Shown piece by piece: positions 8,263 to 16,524 of a stretch of 64,000 nucleotides of DNA. Both the position numbers and the translations under genes were made by a program. The DNA comes from Clostridium sp. OF03-18AA. GTDB lineage: Bacteria; Bacillota; Clostridia; Lachnospirales; Lachnospiraceae. The number at the start of each line of letters is the position of its first letter. Within the stretch, counting starts at the first letter, position 1. The notes beneath the pieces were generated by a model. The model did no database searches, was not told where the DNA came from, and saw nothing but the letters and a program-made list of their open reading frames with translations. The stretch covers positions 1-64,000 of the forward strand of contig NZ_QUEP01000013.1 of assembly GCF_003478035.1 (NCBI RefSeq), in the 5' to 3' direction.

Positions 8263-8535
8263 TTAGATACGATGCATTTTTGTAAAGATCTCTTCACGCT
8301 GGCACTTGATGTTGACGCCGATCCCGGCACCGATCTCATCGAGTCCGGAAGACATTTCATCGAAGGAAACGTTTGCTCCGTTTCCGTCCACGATCATCAT
8401 CATGTTGAAGTATTCCTGGACGATGGTCTGGGAAATATCAAGGATGTTAATTTTATGGTCCGCAAGATATGTACATACCTTTGCGATGATGCCTACGGTG
8501 TCTTTTCCTACTACGGTGATAATAACTTTATCCAT
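8263..8535 (-). CDS. ACT domain protein UPF0237
   Basis: A 90-residue single ACT domain, opening MDKVIITVVGKDTVGIIAKV, with the beta-alpha-beta pattern and the Gly-Ile-Ile turn of the ligand site. ACT domains bind amino acids or similar ligands and act as allosteric sensors. Start chosen at 8535 because AAGGAGG stands just upstream; a longer frame to 8622 lacks a ribosome site and begins in sequence unlike the family. It is the first gene of the probable operon ACT-UPF0210-phosphatase-methyltransferase. Confidence 0.85.
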   Translation of the reverse strand: MDKVIITVVGKDTVGIIAKVCTYLADHKINILDISQTIVQEYFNMMMIVDGNGANVSFDEMSSGLDEIGAGIGVNIKCQREEIFTKMHRI

Positions 8536-8668
8536 GGAAATTTTCCTCCTTGTGTTGTGCCTTCCGCGTATTGTGATCTGGATCCGTCCGGACTGAGATC
8601 GTTGCCGGAACATATGGATCACGGGGAAAGGTAGCTTTATGCAGTGATAAAGCGTAAAATTTTCTTAA

Positions 8669-8697
8669 AATATATCATTATAGCCGGTATGATGCAA
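8669..8697 (-). promoter_or_regulatory. Predicted promoter of the ACT/UPF0210 operon
   Basis: On the minus strand TTGCAT (8697-8692), a 17-base spacer and TATATT (8674-8669). The leader of about 130 bases contains a small hairpin with arms GCTTTAT/ATAAAGC (8634-8653). Called by eye. Confidence 0.45.
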
Positions 8698-8726
8698 GTG
8701 TTTTTTCGCAGCATCAGCAAAATCTG

Positions 8727-9524
8727 CTACAGACTGATGATCTCCGACATCTCATCTCTCTTTGCGACTGCCAGGTGAAAATCATCCGCATGGTATGGGC
8801 AGTCTCCCATGTCGATCTCCAGCCGGACGGTCTCATAGGCCAGCTCCGGCATGTTGTTCTCCTTGCTCAGATGTCCCAGCAGGATGTGCTTTAATCGGCC
8901 GCTCAGGATGCAGTTTAAGAGGCGTCCGGCGTTCTCGTTGGAGAGATGGCCGAAATCTCCCATGATCCGGCGTTTTAAGTAGTATGGGTACGGTCCCGTC
9001 TCCAGCATCCGAAGGTCATGGTTGGACTCTAAGAGCACCGCGTCGAGATCGAGGAGATGGTCGATCGTGTACTGGTTGAAATGTCCAAGGTCCGTTGCGA
9101 CTGCCACAGACTTATTTCCCGACTGGATCCGGTAAGCGACCGGGTCGGCCGCATCATGGTCGATGTGGAACGGCTTGATCGTCAGATCCCCGAGGGAAAA
9201 TTCGGTGTCCGGCAGGATCGGGTGCAGCAGCTCCTCCGGGTATTCGCCGAGGCCTTTGATCTTCCGGATCTCGTCGAGTGTCCCTTCTGTGGCGTAGATC
9301 GGGACTTCATATTTTCGCGCAAGGACGCCCAGCCCCTTTACATGGTCGGAATGTTCATGGGTGATGCAGATGCCGTCCAGTTCGCTCGTCTTTAAGCCGA
9401 CCTCGTTAAGACCCTGCTCGATCCGCTTTGCGCTGATGCCGGCGTCGATCAGGACGTGGCTCTCCTCCGTCCCTGTGTAGATGCAGTTTCCGCTGCTTCC
9501 GCTGGCAATACTAACAAATCTCAT
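8727..9524 (-). CDS. walJ: MBL-fold metallo-hydrolase, WalJ/YycJ family
   Basis: A 265-residue metallo-beta-lactamase-fold protein. It opens MRFVSIASGSSGNC, characteristic of the YycJ/WalJ subfamily, and has the metal-binding motif THEHSDHVKG (HxHxDH) at about residues 58-67, plus later ligands in VATDLGHFN, LLESNHD and LLGHLSKEN. WalJ proteins are thought to be nucleases or phosphodiesterases affecting DNA replication and cell-wall signalling. The ATG at 9524 is preferred to a TTG two codons earlier. It overlaps the end of coaE by 14 bases, so it belongs to the polA-coaE-walJ operon rather than to a walRK operon. Confidence 0.85.
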   Translation of the reverse strand: MRFVSIASGSSGNCIYTGTEESHVLIDAGISAKRIEQGLNEVGLKTSELDGICITHEHSDHVKGLGVLARKYEVPIYATEGTLDEIRKIKGLGEYPEELLHPILPDTEFSLGDLTIKPFHIDHDAADPVAYRIQSGNKSVAVATDLGHFNQYTIDHLLDLDAVLLESNHDLRMLETGPYPYYLKRRIMGDFGHLSNENAGRLLNCILSGRLKHILLGHLSKENNMPELAYETVRLEIDMGDCPYHADDFHLAVAKRDEMSEIISL

Positions 9525-10104
9525 GGTCAAGGATCTCCTTCAGCTGTCGTTTGATATCGGATTCGTCCCCGTTGTTGTCGATGACACGGCTGCAGAGCGC
9601 GCGGTATTCCTCCTCCGATGCCTGCCTTCCGATGATGTCCTCGCATTTTTCACGGCTGTAGCCGCGGTTTTCCATCAGGCGGACGATCCGGTTCTCTTTT
9701 GTCGTGTAGACGTACCAGAGCTCGTCAAAGAAGTTCTTCGGCGCAGTGTCAAAGACCGCTGCCTCGATGATCACGAGGTTTTCACTGGCGGCCTCCGCCT
9801 CTTCCTTCATCGTCTTCCAGACTAACGGATGGATGATGGAGTTCATCGTCTTTAATGCTTCTTTATCCCGGAAGATCAGGTCCGCCAGCGCTTTTCGGTC
9901 CACGGCTCCGTCCGGGGTGAGAAATGACGTTCCAAGCGCCTCTGTGACCTTTCTGAGTCCCAGACTTCCCGGCTCCATGAGATCGTGGGCCACAAGATCC
10001 GCGAGAATGATCTTCGCCCCGAAATCGTTCTTCAGTACCGCGAGCACACTGCTCTTTCCGGCTCCGACTCCGCCGGTGATCCCAATAATTTTCTTCTGTT
10101 TCAT
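9511..10104 (-). CDS. coaE: Dephospho-CoA kinase
   Basis: A 197-residue P-loop kinase that phosphorylates the ribose 3'-OH of dephospho-CoA, the final step of CoA synthesis. The Walker A motif GITGGVGAGKSS is at about residues 8-19. Other family marks are ADLVAHDL, the HPLVW segment, and DELWYVYT. Length is typical. It starts directly at the polA stop (TAGATG) and ends inside the walJ start. polA followed by coaE is a recurring bacterial gene order. Confidence 0.92.
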   Translation of the reverse strand: MKQKKIIGITGGVGAGKSSVLAVLKNDFGAKIILADLVAHDLMEPGSLGLRKVTEALGTSFLTPDGAVDRKALADLIFRDKEALKTMNSIIHPLVWKTMKEEAEAASENLVIIEAAVFDTAPKNFFDELWYVYTTKENRIVRLMENRGYSREKCEDIIGRQASEEEYRALCSRVIDNNGDESDIKRQLKEILDHEIC

Positions 10105-12738
10105 CTATTTCGCCTCAAACCAGTTTTTTCCGTCATGCATGTCGATCTCCAGCTCCACTTTTAAGGATGCCGCATGGTGCATTTCTTCGGAGAGGATCTT
10201 CATGACGATCTCTTTTTCGTCCTCCGCCGTCTCGACGAGGAGTTCATCGTGCACCTGCAGGATCAGTCTGGAACGGAGATTTTCCCTTCTTAACCGCTCG
10301 TCCACCCGGATCATCGCGATCTTGATGATGTCGGCAGCCGTTCCCTGGATCGGGGAGTTCATGGCTACACGTTCTCCGAAAGAACGCTGCATGAAGTTCG
10401 AGGACTTTAACTCCGGTACCGGGCGGCGGCGTCCGAACATCGTGGTGACATATCCCTGCTCCTTCGCGTGGGCAACAAGGCTGTCGAGGAAGGTTTTTAC
10501 CTGCGGATATGTCTCAAAATAGCGAGCGATGTAATCCATGGCCTCTTTTCTGGAGATGCTCAGGTCCTCGCTGAGTCCGAAGGCGCTGATTCCGTACACG
10601 ATCCCGAAATTCACGGCCTTCGCGTTGCGTCGCTGTAACGGTGTGACCTCATCAAGCGGGATGTGGAATACCTGGGAAGCTGTGATCGCATGGATATCCT
10701 GGGCGGTCTTATACGCCTCGATCAGGCGCTCATCGCCGGACATGTGGGCAAGGACGCGCAGCTCGATCTGGGAGTAGTCGGCATCCAGGAAGATAAATCC
10801 ATCGCGCGGGACAAAGACTTTCCGGATCTCTCTTCCGAGTTCCATGCGGATCGGGATGTTCTGGAGATTCGGCTCCGTGCTGGAAATCCGGCCGGTCGCC
10901 GTGATCGTCTGGTTGAACCGGCTGTGGATCCGTCCGTCTTCCCGGATATAGGTTCCGAGACCGTCCGCGTAGGTGGAATTCAGCTTTGTATACTGTCTGT
11001 AGTCCAGGATCTTCTGAATCACCGGATAATCCGGGGCAAGTTTCTCCAGAACATCAGCCGCTGTGGAGTAGCCGGTCTTCGTCTTCTTTCCACCCTTGAT
11101 CTGCATTTTTTCGAACAGGATCTCGCCGAGCTGTTTCGGGGAGTTGATGTTAAACTCCTGTCCGGTCATCTCCCAGATCTCCTTCTCGAGGACTGCAATC
11201 TGTTTCTTTAACTTTTCTCCGTAAGCGGCAAGTTCTTCCCTGCGGACTGCGATCCCCTCCGCTTCCATATGGAACAGGGTATAGATCAGAGGGAGCTCGA
11301 TCGTGCGGTACAGCTCTTCCATTCCATCTGCCGTCAGACGCTCCAGGAGCGGTTTCCCGGCCGCAAAGGCTGTGTAGGCCATAAGTCCCGCCATACGGGT
11401 GAAATTCTCCGGTTCCTTCGCGTATGCGTCCTCACAGGACAGCTTTTTGATCAGGTCTGCCCTGGACGGGACCGTCATCCCGAGAAGATCTCTCGCAATG
11501 TCGTCATAGCCGTAGGAATCCTTTAACGGGTTTAAGAGATATGCCGCAACCCCGGCGTCATAGACCGTGTCCCCGTAGGAAAGATCCGCGAACGGCAGGG
11601 AGTGCTTGAGATCCAGGACCCAGGCATGACCCGTTCGGCAGAGTTCCTCATATTTTCCGGCGATATAGCTCTCCGTCATAAAGCCGCCGACCGGGAAGAT
11701 ATAGCTTCCGGTCTCCTCAAAACATAAGGCGAGGGCTGTCACGGAACCGTTTTCTGCAAGAAGTTCCATTCCGATGCGGTCCGCCTTTTTTGCTTTTTCA
11801 AAGAGCGCATCCGCCTCGGAAAAATCCTCCACAAGAACAAACTGTTTCTCCGGTCCGCTTTCATGTTTGATCTCCTCGCCGAATCTCGCCGCGATCGACT
11901 TGAATTCCAGGCGTTTCATATATTCATACGCTTCCGGCGTGTAGAGATTTTCCAGTTTCGCATCCGCCATGGAAAATTCGATCGGGGCGTCAATGCAGAT
12001 CCTTGCGAGCTTTAAGGAAAGATCTGCGAGATCCTTATACTCTTCCAGCGCCTTTTTCGCGCGCGGCGGTTTCACTTCGTCGAGATGCGCGTAGATGTTT
12101 TCCAGGTTCTGGTACTGGACAATGAGGTTTGTCGCCGTCTTCTCACCGATGGACGGGACGCCCGGGATATTGTCGGACTGGTCGCCCATCAGGGCTTTCA
12201 CCTCGATAAACTGTTCCGGCGTCACCTGGTACTCCCGGATCACGTCCTCCGGGTAATAATTGTGGACCTCCGTCGTTCCGCGGCTCGTCTTCGGGAGACA
12301 GATCCTGATATGGGTGTCGGAAAGCTGCAGAAGGTCCCGGTCTCCGGAGAGGATCGTCACCTCATAGCCCTCTTTCTGCTCCCGCTTTGCGATCGTTCCG
12401 AGGATATCATCCGCCTCATAGCCTTCTTTTGTGAGGATCGGGACACCCATGGCGGTCAGGACCTCCTTCATGAGCGGTACCTGTTCATGAAGTTCCTCCG
12501 GCATCGGTTTTCTTGTTCCCTTGTAGGCATCAAACATTTTGTGGCGGAACGTCGGGGCTTTCAGGTCAAAAGCCACCGCAAGGTAGTCCGCTTTCTCCTC
12601 ATCGAGAACTTTAAATAAAATATTTAAAAAGCCATAGACCGCGTTCGTGTGGAGACCTTCCGAATTTGTCAGGTTCGGCACACCGTAGAATGCGCGGTTT
12701 AAGATACTGTGACCGTCGATCAATACGAGTTTTTCCAT
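10105..12738 (-). CDS. polA: DNA polymerase I
   Basis: An 877-residue family A polymerase for Okazaki fragment processing and repair. Residues 1-290 are the 5'-3' exonuclease/FEN domain (LIDGHSILNRAFYG, ILSGDRDLLQL, GDQSDNIPGVPSIGEKTA). Residues about 310-470 are the 3'-5' exonuclease fold, but the usual D-x-E metal motif is replaced by IGMELLAEN, so proofreading is probably absent. The polymerase domain has motif A DADYSQIELRVLAHMSG, motif B RRNAKAVNFGIVYG, and motif C QVHDELL. Start at 12738 has AGAGGAGTG upstream; earlier in-frame codons add 29 unrelated residues. Confidence 0.95.
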   Translation of the reverse strand: MEKLVLIDGHSILNRAFYGVPNLTNSEGLHTNAVYGFLNILFKVLDEEKADYLAVAFDLKAPTFRHKMFDAYKGTRKPMPEELHEQVPLMKEVLTAMGVPILTKEGYEADDILGTIAKREQKEGYEVTILSGDRDLLQLSDTHIRICLPKTSRGTTEVHNYYPEDVIREYQVTPEQFIEVKALMGDQSDNIPGVPSIGEKTATNLIVQYQNLENIYAHLDEVKPPRAKKALEEYKDLADLSLKLARICIDAPIEFSMADAKLENLYTPEAYEYMKRLEFKSIAARFGEEIKHESGPEKQFVLVEDFSEADALFEKAKKADRIGMELLAENGSVTALALCFEETGSYIFPVGGFMTESYIAGKYEELCRTGHAWVLDLKHSLPFADLSYGDTVYDAGVAAYLLNPLKDSYGYDDIARDLLGMTVPSRADLIKKLSCEDAYAKEPENFTRMAGLMAYTAFAAGKPLLERLTADGMEELYRTIELPLIYTLFHMEAEGIAVRREELAAYGEKLKKQIAVLEKEIWEMTGQEFNINSPKQLGEILFEKMQIKGGKKTKTGYSTAADVLEKLAPDYPVIQKILDYRQYTKLNSTYADGLGTYIREDGRIHSRFNQTITATGRISSTEPNLQNIPIRMELGREIRKVFVPRDGFIFLDADYSQIELRVLAHMSGDERLIEAYKTAQDIHAITASQVFHIPLDEVTPLQRRNAKAVNFGIVYGISAFGLSEDLSISRKEAMDYIARYFETYPQVKTFLDSLVAHAKEQGYVTTMFGRRRPVPELKSSNFMQRSFGERVAMNSPIQGTAADIIKIAMIRVDERLRRENLRSRLILQVHDELLVETAEDEKEIVMKILSEEMHHAASLKVELEIDMHDGKNWFEAK

Positions 12739-12755
12739 GTTCACTCCTCTAAAAT

Positions 12756-13103
12756 CTATAGATATCCCATCGTTGTCCAGATGCGGAGCTGCAAAAGGAT
12801 CATGACGATGAGTGCCATTCCGCACAGAGTCGAGATCGCGTAGGATGCGATCTGGAATGTGGAGATATGGCGCAGGGACCGGTAGGATTCCGCTACCTTT
12901 CGTTTCAGATCCCCCACGATGTCATATGTTCCATCCGCTTCATCCAGCTTTTTTAACCCCACATCCACCATGTAGTGGATCTCCAGTTCTTCCCTGCAGT
13001 TTTCACACGTTTTGATATGGTCCAGGAAATCTTCCAGCTCCGTCGGGGACAGTTCGTCCTTCATATACGGAACTACCATCTTTTCTGCTTCCATACAGGT
13101 CAT
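12756..13103 (-). CDS. Membrane protein with a putative zinc-finger (zf-HC2-like) anti-sigma domain
   Basis: A 115-residue protein. The N-terminal 45 residues fit the zf-HC2 anti-sigma zinc-binding pattern, with Cys at residue 3 and the HIKTCENC cluster giving His-x3-Cys-x2-Cys. A central region (50-85) is basic, and a transmembrane helix lies at about 88-110. Such proteins usually hold an ECF sigma factor at the membrane, but no sigma gene is adjacent. The start at 13103 follows AAAGGAG by 8 bases. An open frame extends further upstream but only by reading back through the tRNA gene. polA begins 17 bases downstream, so the two are probably cotranscribed. Confidence 0.65.
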   Translation of the reverse strand: MTCMEAEKMVVPYMKDELSPTELEDFLDHIKTCENCREELEIHYMVDVGLKKLDEADGTYDIVGDLKRKVAESYRSLRHISTFQIASYAISTLCGMALIVMILLQLRIWTTMGYL

Positions 13104-13163
13104 GGAACACACTCCTTTCAGCCTGAATATACGCGGATCCCGGTTCATTGTCCGCGTAAACGC

Positions 13164-13200
13164 AAAAAGACACGACCATCTAATGAGAGTCATGTCTTTT
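13164..13200 (-). terminator. Terminator of tRNA-Leu
   Basis: On the minus strand AAAAGACATGAC and GTCGTGTCTTTT pair over 12 positions with one wobble, followed by TTTTT. It starts 7 bases after the tRNA 3' end. Sequence just past it (13132-13164) resembles the first part of the 105-bp repeat described at 17342 and 28723. Confidence 0.75.
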
Positions 13201-13206
13201 CGTTTC

Positions 13207-13289
13207 TGCCGGCGGCCGGACTTGAACCGGCACGAAGTTACCCCCGTCAGATTTTGAGTCTGATGCGTCTGCCATTCCGCCACGCCGGC
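13207..13289 (-). tRNA. tRNA-Leu (anticodon CAA)
   Basis: An 83-nucleotide class II tRNA on the minus strand. The acceptor stem GCCGGCG/CGCCGGC is perfect, with discriminator A; the encoded end stops before CCA. The anticodon arm is TCAGA-CTCAAAA-TCTGA, giving anticodon CAA (reads UUG). A long variable arm (CGGGGGTAACTTCGTG region) and the T-arm GCCGG-TTCAAGT-CCGGC identify it as leucine. It has its own promoter and terminator. Confidence 0.95.
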
Positions 13290-13297
13290 ATATCTTC

Positions 13298-13321
13298 GCG
13301 GCTGTATATTTCAACAGCCGC
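13298..13321 (-). other. Leader hairpin before tRNA-Leu
   Basis: GCGGCTGT (13298-13305) and ACAGCCGC (13314-13321) form an 8-bp stem with an 8-base loop, placed between the tRNA promoter and the mature 5' end. It would be at the very 5' end of the precursor. It has no U-tail, so it is not a terminator for the purine gene upstream. Confidence 0.5.
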
Positions 13322-13326
13322 ATATA

Positions 13327-13355
13327 AGTTTATCATAAGAACATGAAAATTGCAA
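13327..13355 (-). promoter_or_regulatory. Promoter of tRNA-Leu
   Basis: On the minus strand TTGCAA (13355-13350), a 17-base spacer and TAAACT (13332-13327). The predicted start is close to 13320, where the leader hairpin begins. Confidence 0.5.
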
Positions 13356-13361
13356 GCAGTT

Positions 13362-14540
13362 TTAGTGATGGAACAGACGGATGCCTGTGAATGCCATCGC
13401 CATTCCGTACTTATTGCAGACTTCGATCACGTTGTCGTCACGGACAGATCCGCCCGGCTGTGCGATATATTTTACGCCGCTCTTGTGTGCGCGCTCGATA
13501 TTGTCGCCGAACGGGAAGAAGGCGTCAGATCCGAGAGCCACATCCTGCATCTTGTCGAGCCATGCGCGCTTCTCTTCTTTCGTGAATACCGGCGGCTTCT
13601 CCGTGAAGACTTTCTGCCATTCGCCGTCAGCAAGAACATCCATGTACTCGTCTCCGATGTAAACGTCGATCGCATTGTCGCGGTCCGCACGTTTGATCTT
13701 GTCGATAAACGGAAGGTTTAATACCTGCGGAGCCTGACGGAGGAACCAGTTGTCTGCCTTCTGGCCTGCAAGACGTGTACAGTGGACACGGGACTGCTGG
13801 CCTGCGCCGATACCGATGGCCTGTCCGCCCTTTACGTAGCAGACAGAATTGGACTGCGTGTATTTTAAGGTGATCAGGGAGATCAGCAGGTCGATCTTTG
13901 CGAAATCCGGGATCTCCTTGTTTTCTGTCACAACATTGGATAAAAGGTCTTTGTCGATCTTTAAGTTGTTTCTTCCCTGCTCGAAGGTCACGCCGAATAC
14001 CTGCTTGTGCTCGATCGGAGCCGGAACATAGGACGGATCGATCTGGATCACATTATATTTTCCATTCTTTTTCTGTTTTAAGATCTCAAGAGCTTCCGGT
14101 TCATATCCCGGAGCGATCACGCCGTCGGATACCTCGCGTTTGATAAGCTTTGCGGTGTCAACATCGCAGACATCGGAAAGGGAAATAAAATCGCCGAAGG
14201 AAGACATACGGTCTGCGCCTCTTGCTCTCGCGTAAGCACTTGCAAGCGGGGAAAGCTCACCGAGATCGTCCACCCAGTAAATCTTTCTTAAAACTGCATC
14301 CATCGGAAGACCTACTGCGGCACCTGCCGGGGAAACATGCTTGAAGGAAGTAGCTGCCGGAAGACCTGTCGCTTCCTTTAATTCCTTAACGAGCTGCCAG
14401 CCGTTCAACGCGTCGAGAAGGTTGATGTAGCCCGGTTTTCCGTTTAAGACTGTGATCGGAAGATCACTTCCGTCTTCCATGTATACACGGGACGGTTTCT
14501 GGTTCGGGTTGCATCCGTATTTTAATTCCATTTCATTCAT
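13362..14540 (-). CDS. Stand-alone AICAR transformylase (phosphoribosylaminoimidazolecarboxamide formyltransferase)
   Basis: A 392-residue protein matching only the C-terminal AICARFT half of PurH. It transfers a formyl group from 10-formyl-THF to AICAR, the ninth step of IMP synthesis. The catalytic Lys-His pair is in TSFKHVSPAGAAVG (about residues 66-68), and it starts MELKYGCNPNQKPS as stand-alone forms do. Typical bifunctional PurH is about 510-530 residues with an N-terminal cyclohydrolase, which is missing here. The missing activity is supplied by the PurO-type gene directly upstream (27-base gap). The pair is therefore a split replacement for PurH. Confidence 0.9.
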   Translation of the reverse strand: MNEMELKYGCNPNQKPSRVYMEDGSDLPITVLNGKPGYINLLDALNGWQLVKELKEATGLPAATSFKHVSPAGAAVGLPMDAVLRKIYWVDDLGELSPLASAYARARGADRMSSFGDFISLSDVCDVDTAKLIKREVSDGVIAPGYEPEALEILKQKKNGKYNVIQIDPSYVPAPIEHKQVFGVTFEQGRNNLKIDKDLLSNVVTENKEIPDFAKIDLLISLITLKYTQSNSVCYVKGGQAIGIGAGQQSRVHCTRLAGQKADNWFLRQAPQVLNLPFIDKIKRADRDNAIDVYIGDEYMDVLADGEWQKVFTEKPPVFTKEEKRAWLDKMQDVALGSDAFFPFGDNIERAHKSGVKYIAQPGGSVRDDNVIEVCNKYGMAMAFTGIRLFHH

Positions 14541-14566
14541 GATTTGTTTTTCTCCTTTTGATACGA

Positions 14567-15280
14567 CTAGTGATTTTTATTTACGATTCTTGTCTCATAC
14601 TTTCCGGTCTCGATATCAATGAATCTGACAAAGAGGGAAACCTTGTTGTCCTCATTCAGACTCTCCCATACATTCTTTGTGAAGCTGTCGATATCGCCCT
14701 CGATGGCAATGCGTTTCGGCTCACCCTCAAAGCTCGGAAGCGGATTTCCATCGTTCATGTAGGTGTGGATGAAACGTCCCTCACCGCTTAATGGCTTCTC
14801 ATATGCGTATGTAAAGCGGCTGCAGCTATCCGGGTTTCCATCACTGCTCTTTAAGATGGACATTGCAAAATTGTAGTTCCCGTTCTCAATGTGCATGATT
14901 CCGGAGATGCGCGGAGTGTAGTTCGGGCCGTCCGGCTCAAACTCGCGGCAGCGCAAGGACTGCTCGAAGGTCTGCTGGCGGTCCATTCCCTCATAGATCG
15001 TATCGGTCTGGTCGCCGTTTGTCACGATGGTCTTATTTCCGAGAACGCGCACCGGGGCGTAGATAATGAGGCTCGGGTCCTCGAGCTTTGACGGATCAAA
15101 CGCCTGGGTACGGATCCCCTCACCGTCCTTCACAAAGACACGGTTGCGGCTGTTGCTGCTTCTGCCCATGATAAAATATGCGGTCACAGCTGTTTTTCCA
15201 TCGGCTGATTTTCCGATCACGATTCCTCTTCCCGGATAAGAATTGTTTTTTAACTCCTCTGAAAGTGATAATAACTTCAT
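14567..15280 (-). CDS. IMP cyclohydrolase, PurO-like family
   Basis: A 237-residue protein of the PurO-like IMP cyclohydrolase family (first described in archaea), which closes FAICAR to IMP, the last step of de novo purine synthesis. Family marks are NNSYPGRGIVIG near the start, YFIMGRSSNSRNRVF, and TNGDQTDTI. Start at 15280 has a strong GGAGGAG site; the longer frame adds 11 residues without a site. It precedes the AICAR transformylase gene, so both last steps are co-expressed. It is unrelated in fold to the cyclohydrolase half of PurH. Confidence 0.88.
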   Translation of the reverse strand: MKLLSLSEELKNNSYPGRGIVIGKSADGKTAVTAYFIMGRSSNSRNRVFVKDGEGIRTQAFDPSKLEDPSLIIYAPVRVLGNKTIVTNGDQTDTIYEGMDRQQTFEQSLRCREFEPDGPNYTPRISGIMHIENGNYNFAMSILKSSDGNPDSCSRFTYAYEKPLSGEGRFIHTYMNDGNPLPSFEGEPKRIAIEGDIDSFTKNVWESLNEDNKVSLFVRFIDIETGKYETRIVNKNH

Positions 15281-15585
15281 GGAAGTACTCCTCCTGTTTT
15301 CGTATAAGATCACCGGAATTTGTACCGGCGACGGGTTTTAATTTTATGATAACATACTTCCTGCAGATTGAGTATTTAAAATTACTTATCAACGATCCCG
15401 GCGTTTCCTTATGAAATGCTTTCATTTATTTAACAAAATCGTAATGTGGCGTTCATGTACAAGAGGCAGGTCTTCATGATATAATATAACTGTCTTAGAA
15501 AGATAAACCTGGTACCGGACAAGCTTTCTTCCATTCGCCTATTCCGGTGCCGCATTAAAATACGATAAAAGGAGCTGATCTTCTT
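15281..15585. promoter_or_regulatory. Divergent intergenic region between purO and the lipoprotein gene
   Basis: No gene is seen here. It must hold promoters for both directions. A TATAAT at 15480-15485 points toward the lipoprotein gene, but no good -35 box is at the right distance. ATGAAA-TGC-TTTCAT (15411-15425) is a perfect inverted repeat that could be an operator. A CCGG-based hairpin lies near 15313-15332. I see no purine riboswitch. Confidence 0.4.
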
Positions 15586-16449
15586 ATGAGAAAAAATCTT
15601 TATAAATTTGCCGCTTTAACAATGTTTGCCGCATTATCCATCACCGCATGCAAAAAACACGAGGCTGTGGACATCTCTGGAATTCATACGTCCGCTGCGG
15701 AGACCATGGCGGAAACTACTTCCAATGAAACAAAGGCTGATCCGGCAGCAGACAATTCAAAAAGTGACTCCTCAAAAACTGATGCTTCAAAAGCCGGATC
15801 TTCTGAGGTCGAGACGCAAAAGGATTCCAACGCCTCCGACGCGTTAAGCGTGAAATCGAAGATCGCGACCGAAAAGACCGGAAAGGTCTCCATCGAATAC
15901 CCGATCCTCTCCAATCTCCGTGATGCATCCATGACCCAGGCCGTCAATGAGCTTTTAAAGAAAGAGGCGACCTCGATCATCACTGCCTGGGAACTGGACA
16001 CCGAAAAGGATGAGGTTTCCATCAACTGCGATCTGGTATCCCTCGATAAAAACAAGGCGGTATTTACATTCCACGGAATGGTAAACGTTGCAGAAACAGC
16101 CCATCCGTCAAATGTGCGCTATGCCGTCTCTGTGAACTTAAATACAGGATCACCAATCGGTCTGACTGCGTATGCAGATGCGGATTCCATCGCGGAATAT
16201 CTTTCTTCCGATAACGTTGTGGTGGTAGAACCGGCGGACACAGCAGCTGAAGTAAAGGATTCCATCAAGTCCAGTGGAAAAGAACTCTGGCAGACGGTTT
16301 TTGCAGAATGTGATTTTACTTCCGTAAAGGACGGGACATTCCCACAGGCGTTTTCCTACGAAAAAGACGGAGATATCTACCTGATCGTTCCGGTGAGCCA
16401 TGCGGCGGGTGATTATGCCCTTGTAAAATATTCACCGGAAACAAAATAA
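15586..16449 (+). CDS. Secreted lipoprotein with DUF3298/RsiV-like domain
   Basis: A 287-residue exported lipoprotein. The signal peptide has a basic start (MRKNLYK), a hydrophobic core, and a lipobox LSITAC with the lipidated Cys at about residue 22. Residues 30-90 are a Ser/Asp/Lys/Thr-rich, disordered-looking linker. The folded part (about 95-287) has the IEYPILSNLRD and AVNELLKKEA pattern of the DUF4163/DUF3298 domains, as in RsiV and PdaC. In those proteins the module binds lysozyme or accompanies cell-wall enzymes; no enzyme domain or sigma partner is present here. The ribosome site AAGGAG lies 11 bases before the ATG. It appears monocistronic. Confidence 0.7.
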   Translation: MRKNLYKFAALTMFAALSITACKKHEAVDISGIHTSAAETMAETTSNETKADPAADNSKSDSSKTDASKAGSSEVETQKDSNASDALSVKSKIATEKTGKVSIEYPILSNLRDASMTQAVNELLKKEATSIITAWELDTEKDEVSINCDLVSLDKNKAVFTFHGMVNVAETAHPSNVRYAVSVNLNTGSPIGLTAYADADSIAEYLSSDNVVVVEPADTAAEVKDSIKSSGKELWQTVFAECDFTSVKDGTFPQAFSYEKDGDIYLIVPVSHAAGDYALVKYSPETK

Positions 16450-16476
16450 CAATAGATGATCTGAGAAACGATCCGG

Positions 16477-16505
16477 TTGATTTCTATCCTGCGTTTTGGT
16501 ATGAT
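16477..16505 (+). promoter_or_regulatory. Promoter of upp
   Basis: TTGATT (16477-16482), a 17-base spacer and TATGAT (16500-16505) with an extended TGG. Transcription would start near 16512, giving a leader of about 70 bases that contains the hairpin at 16525-16558. Confidence 0.6.
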
Positions 16506-16524
16506 AAAGGGAAGGAAAAAACAT

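Noticed and set aside
9746-10522. Plus-strand open frame of 258 residues
   Set aside because: Antisense to coaE and the end of polA; Ser/Arg-rich shadow with no start signal.
13104-13283. N-terminal extension of the zinc-finger protein gene
   Set aside because: The open frame runs back into tRNA-Leu and its terminator; the ribosome site at the ATG at 13103 sets the real start.
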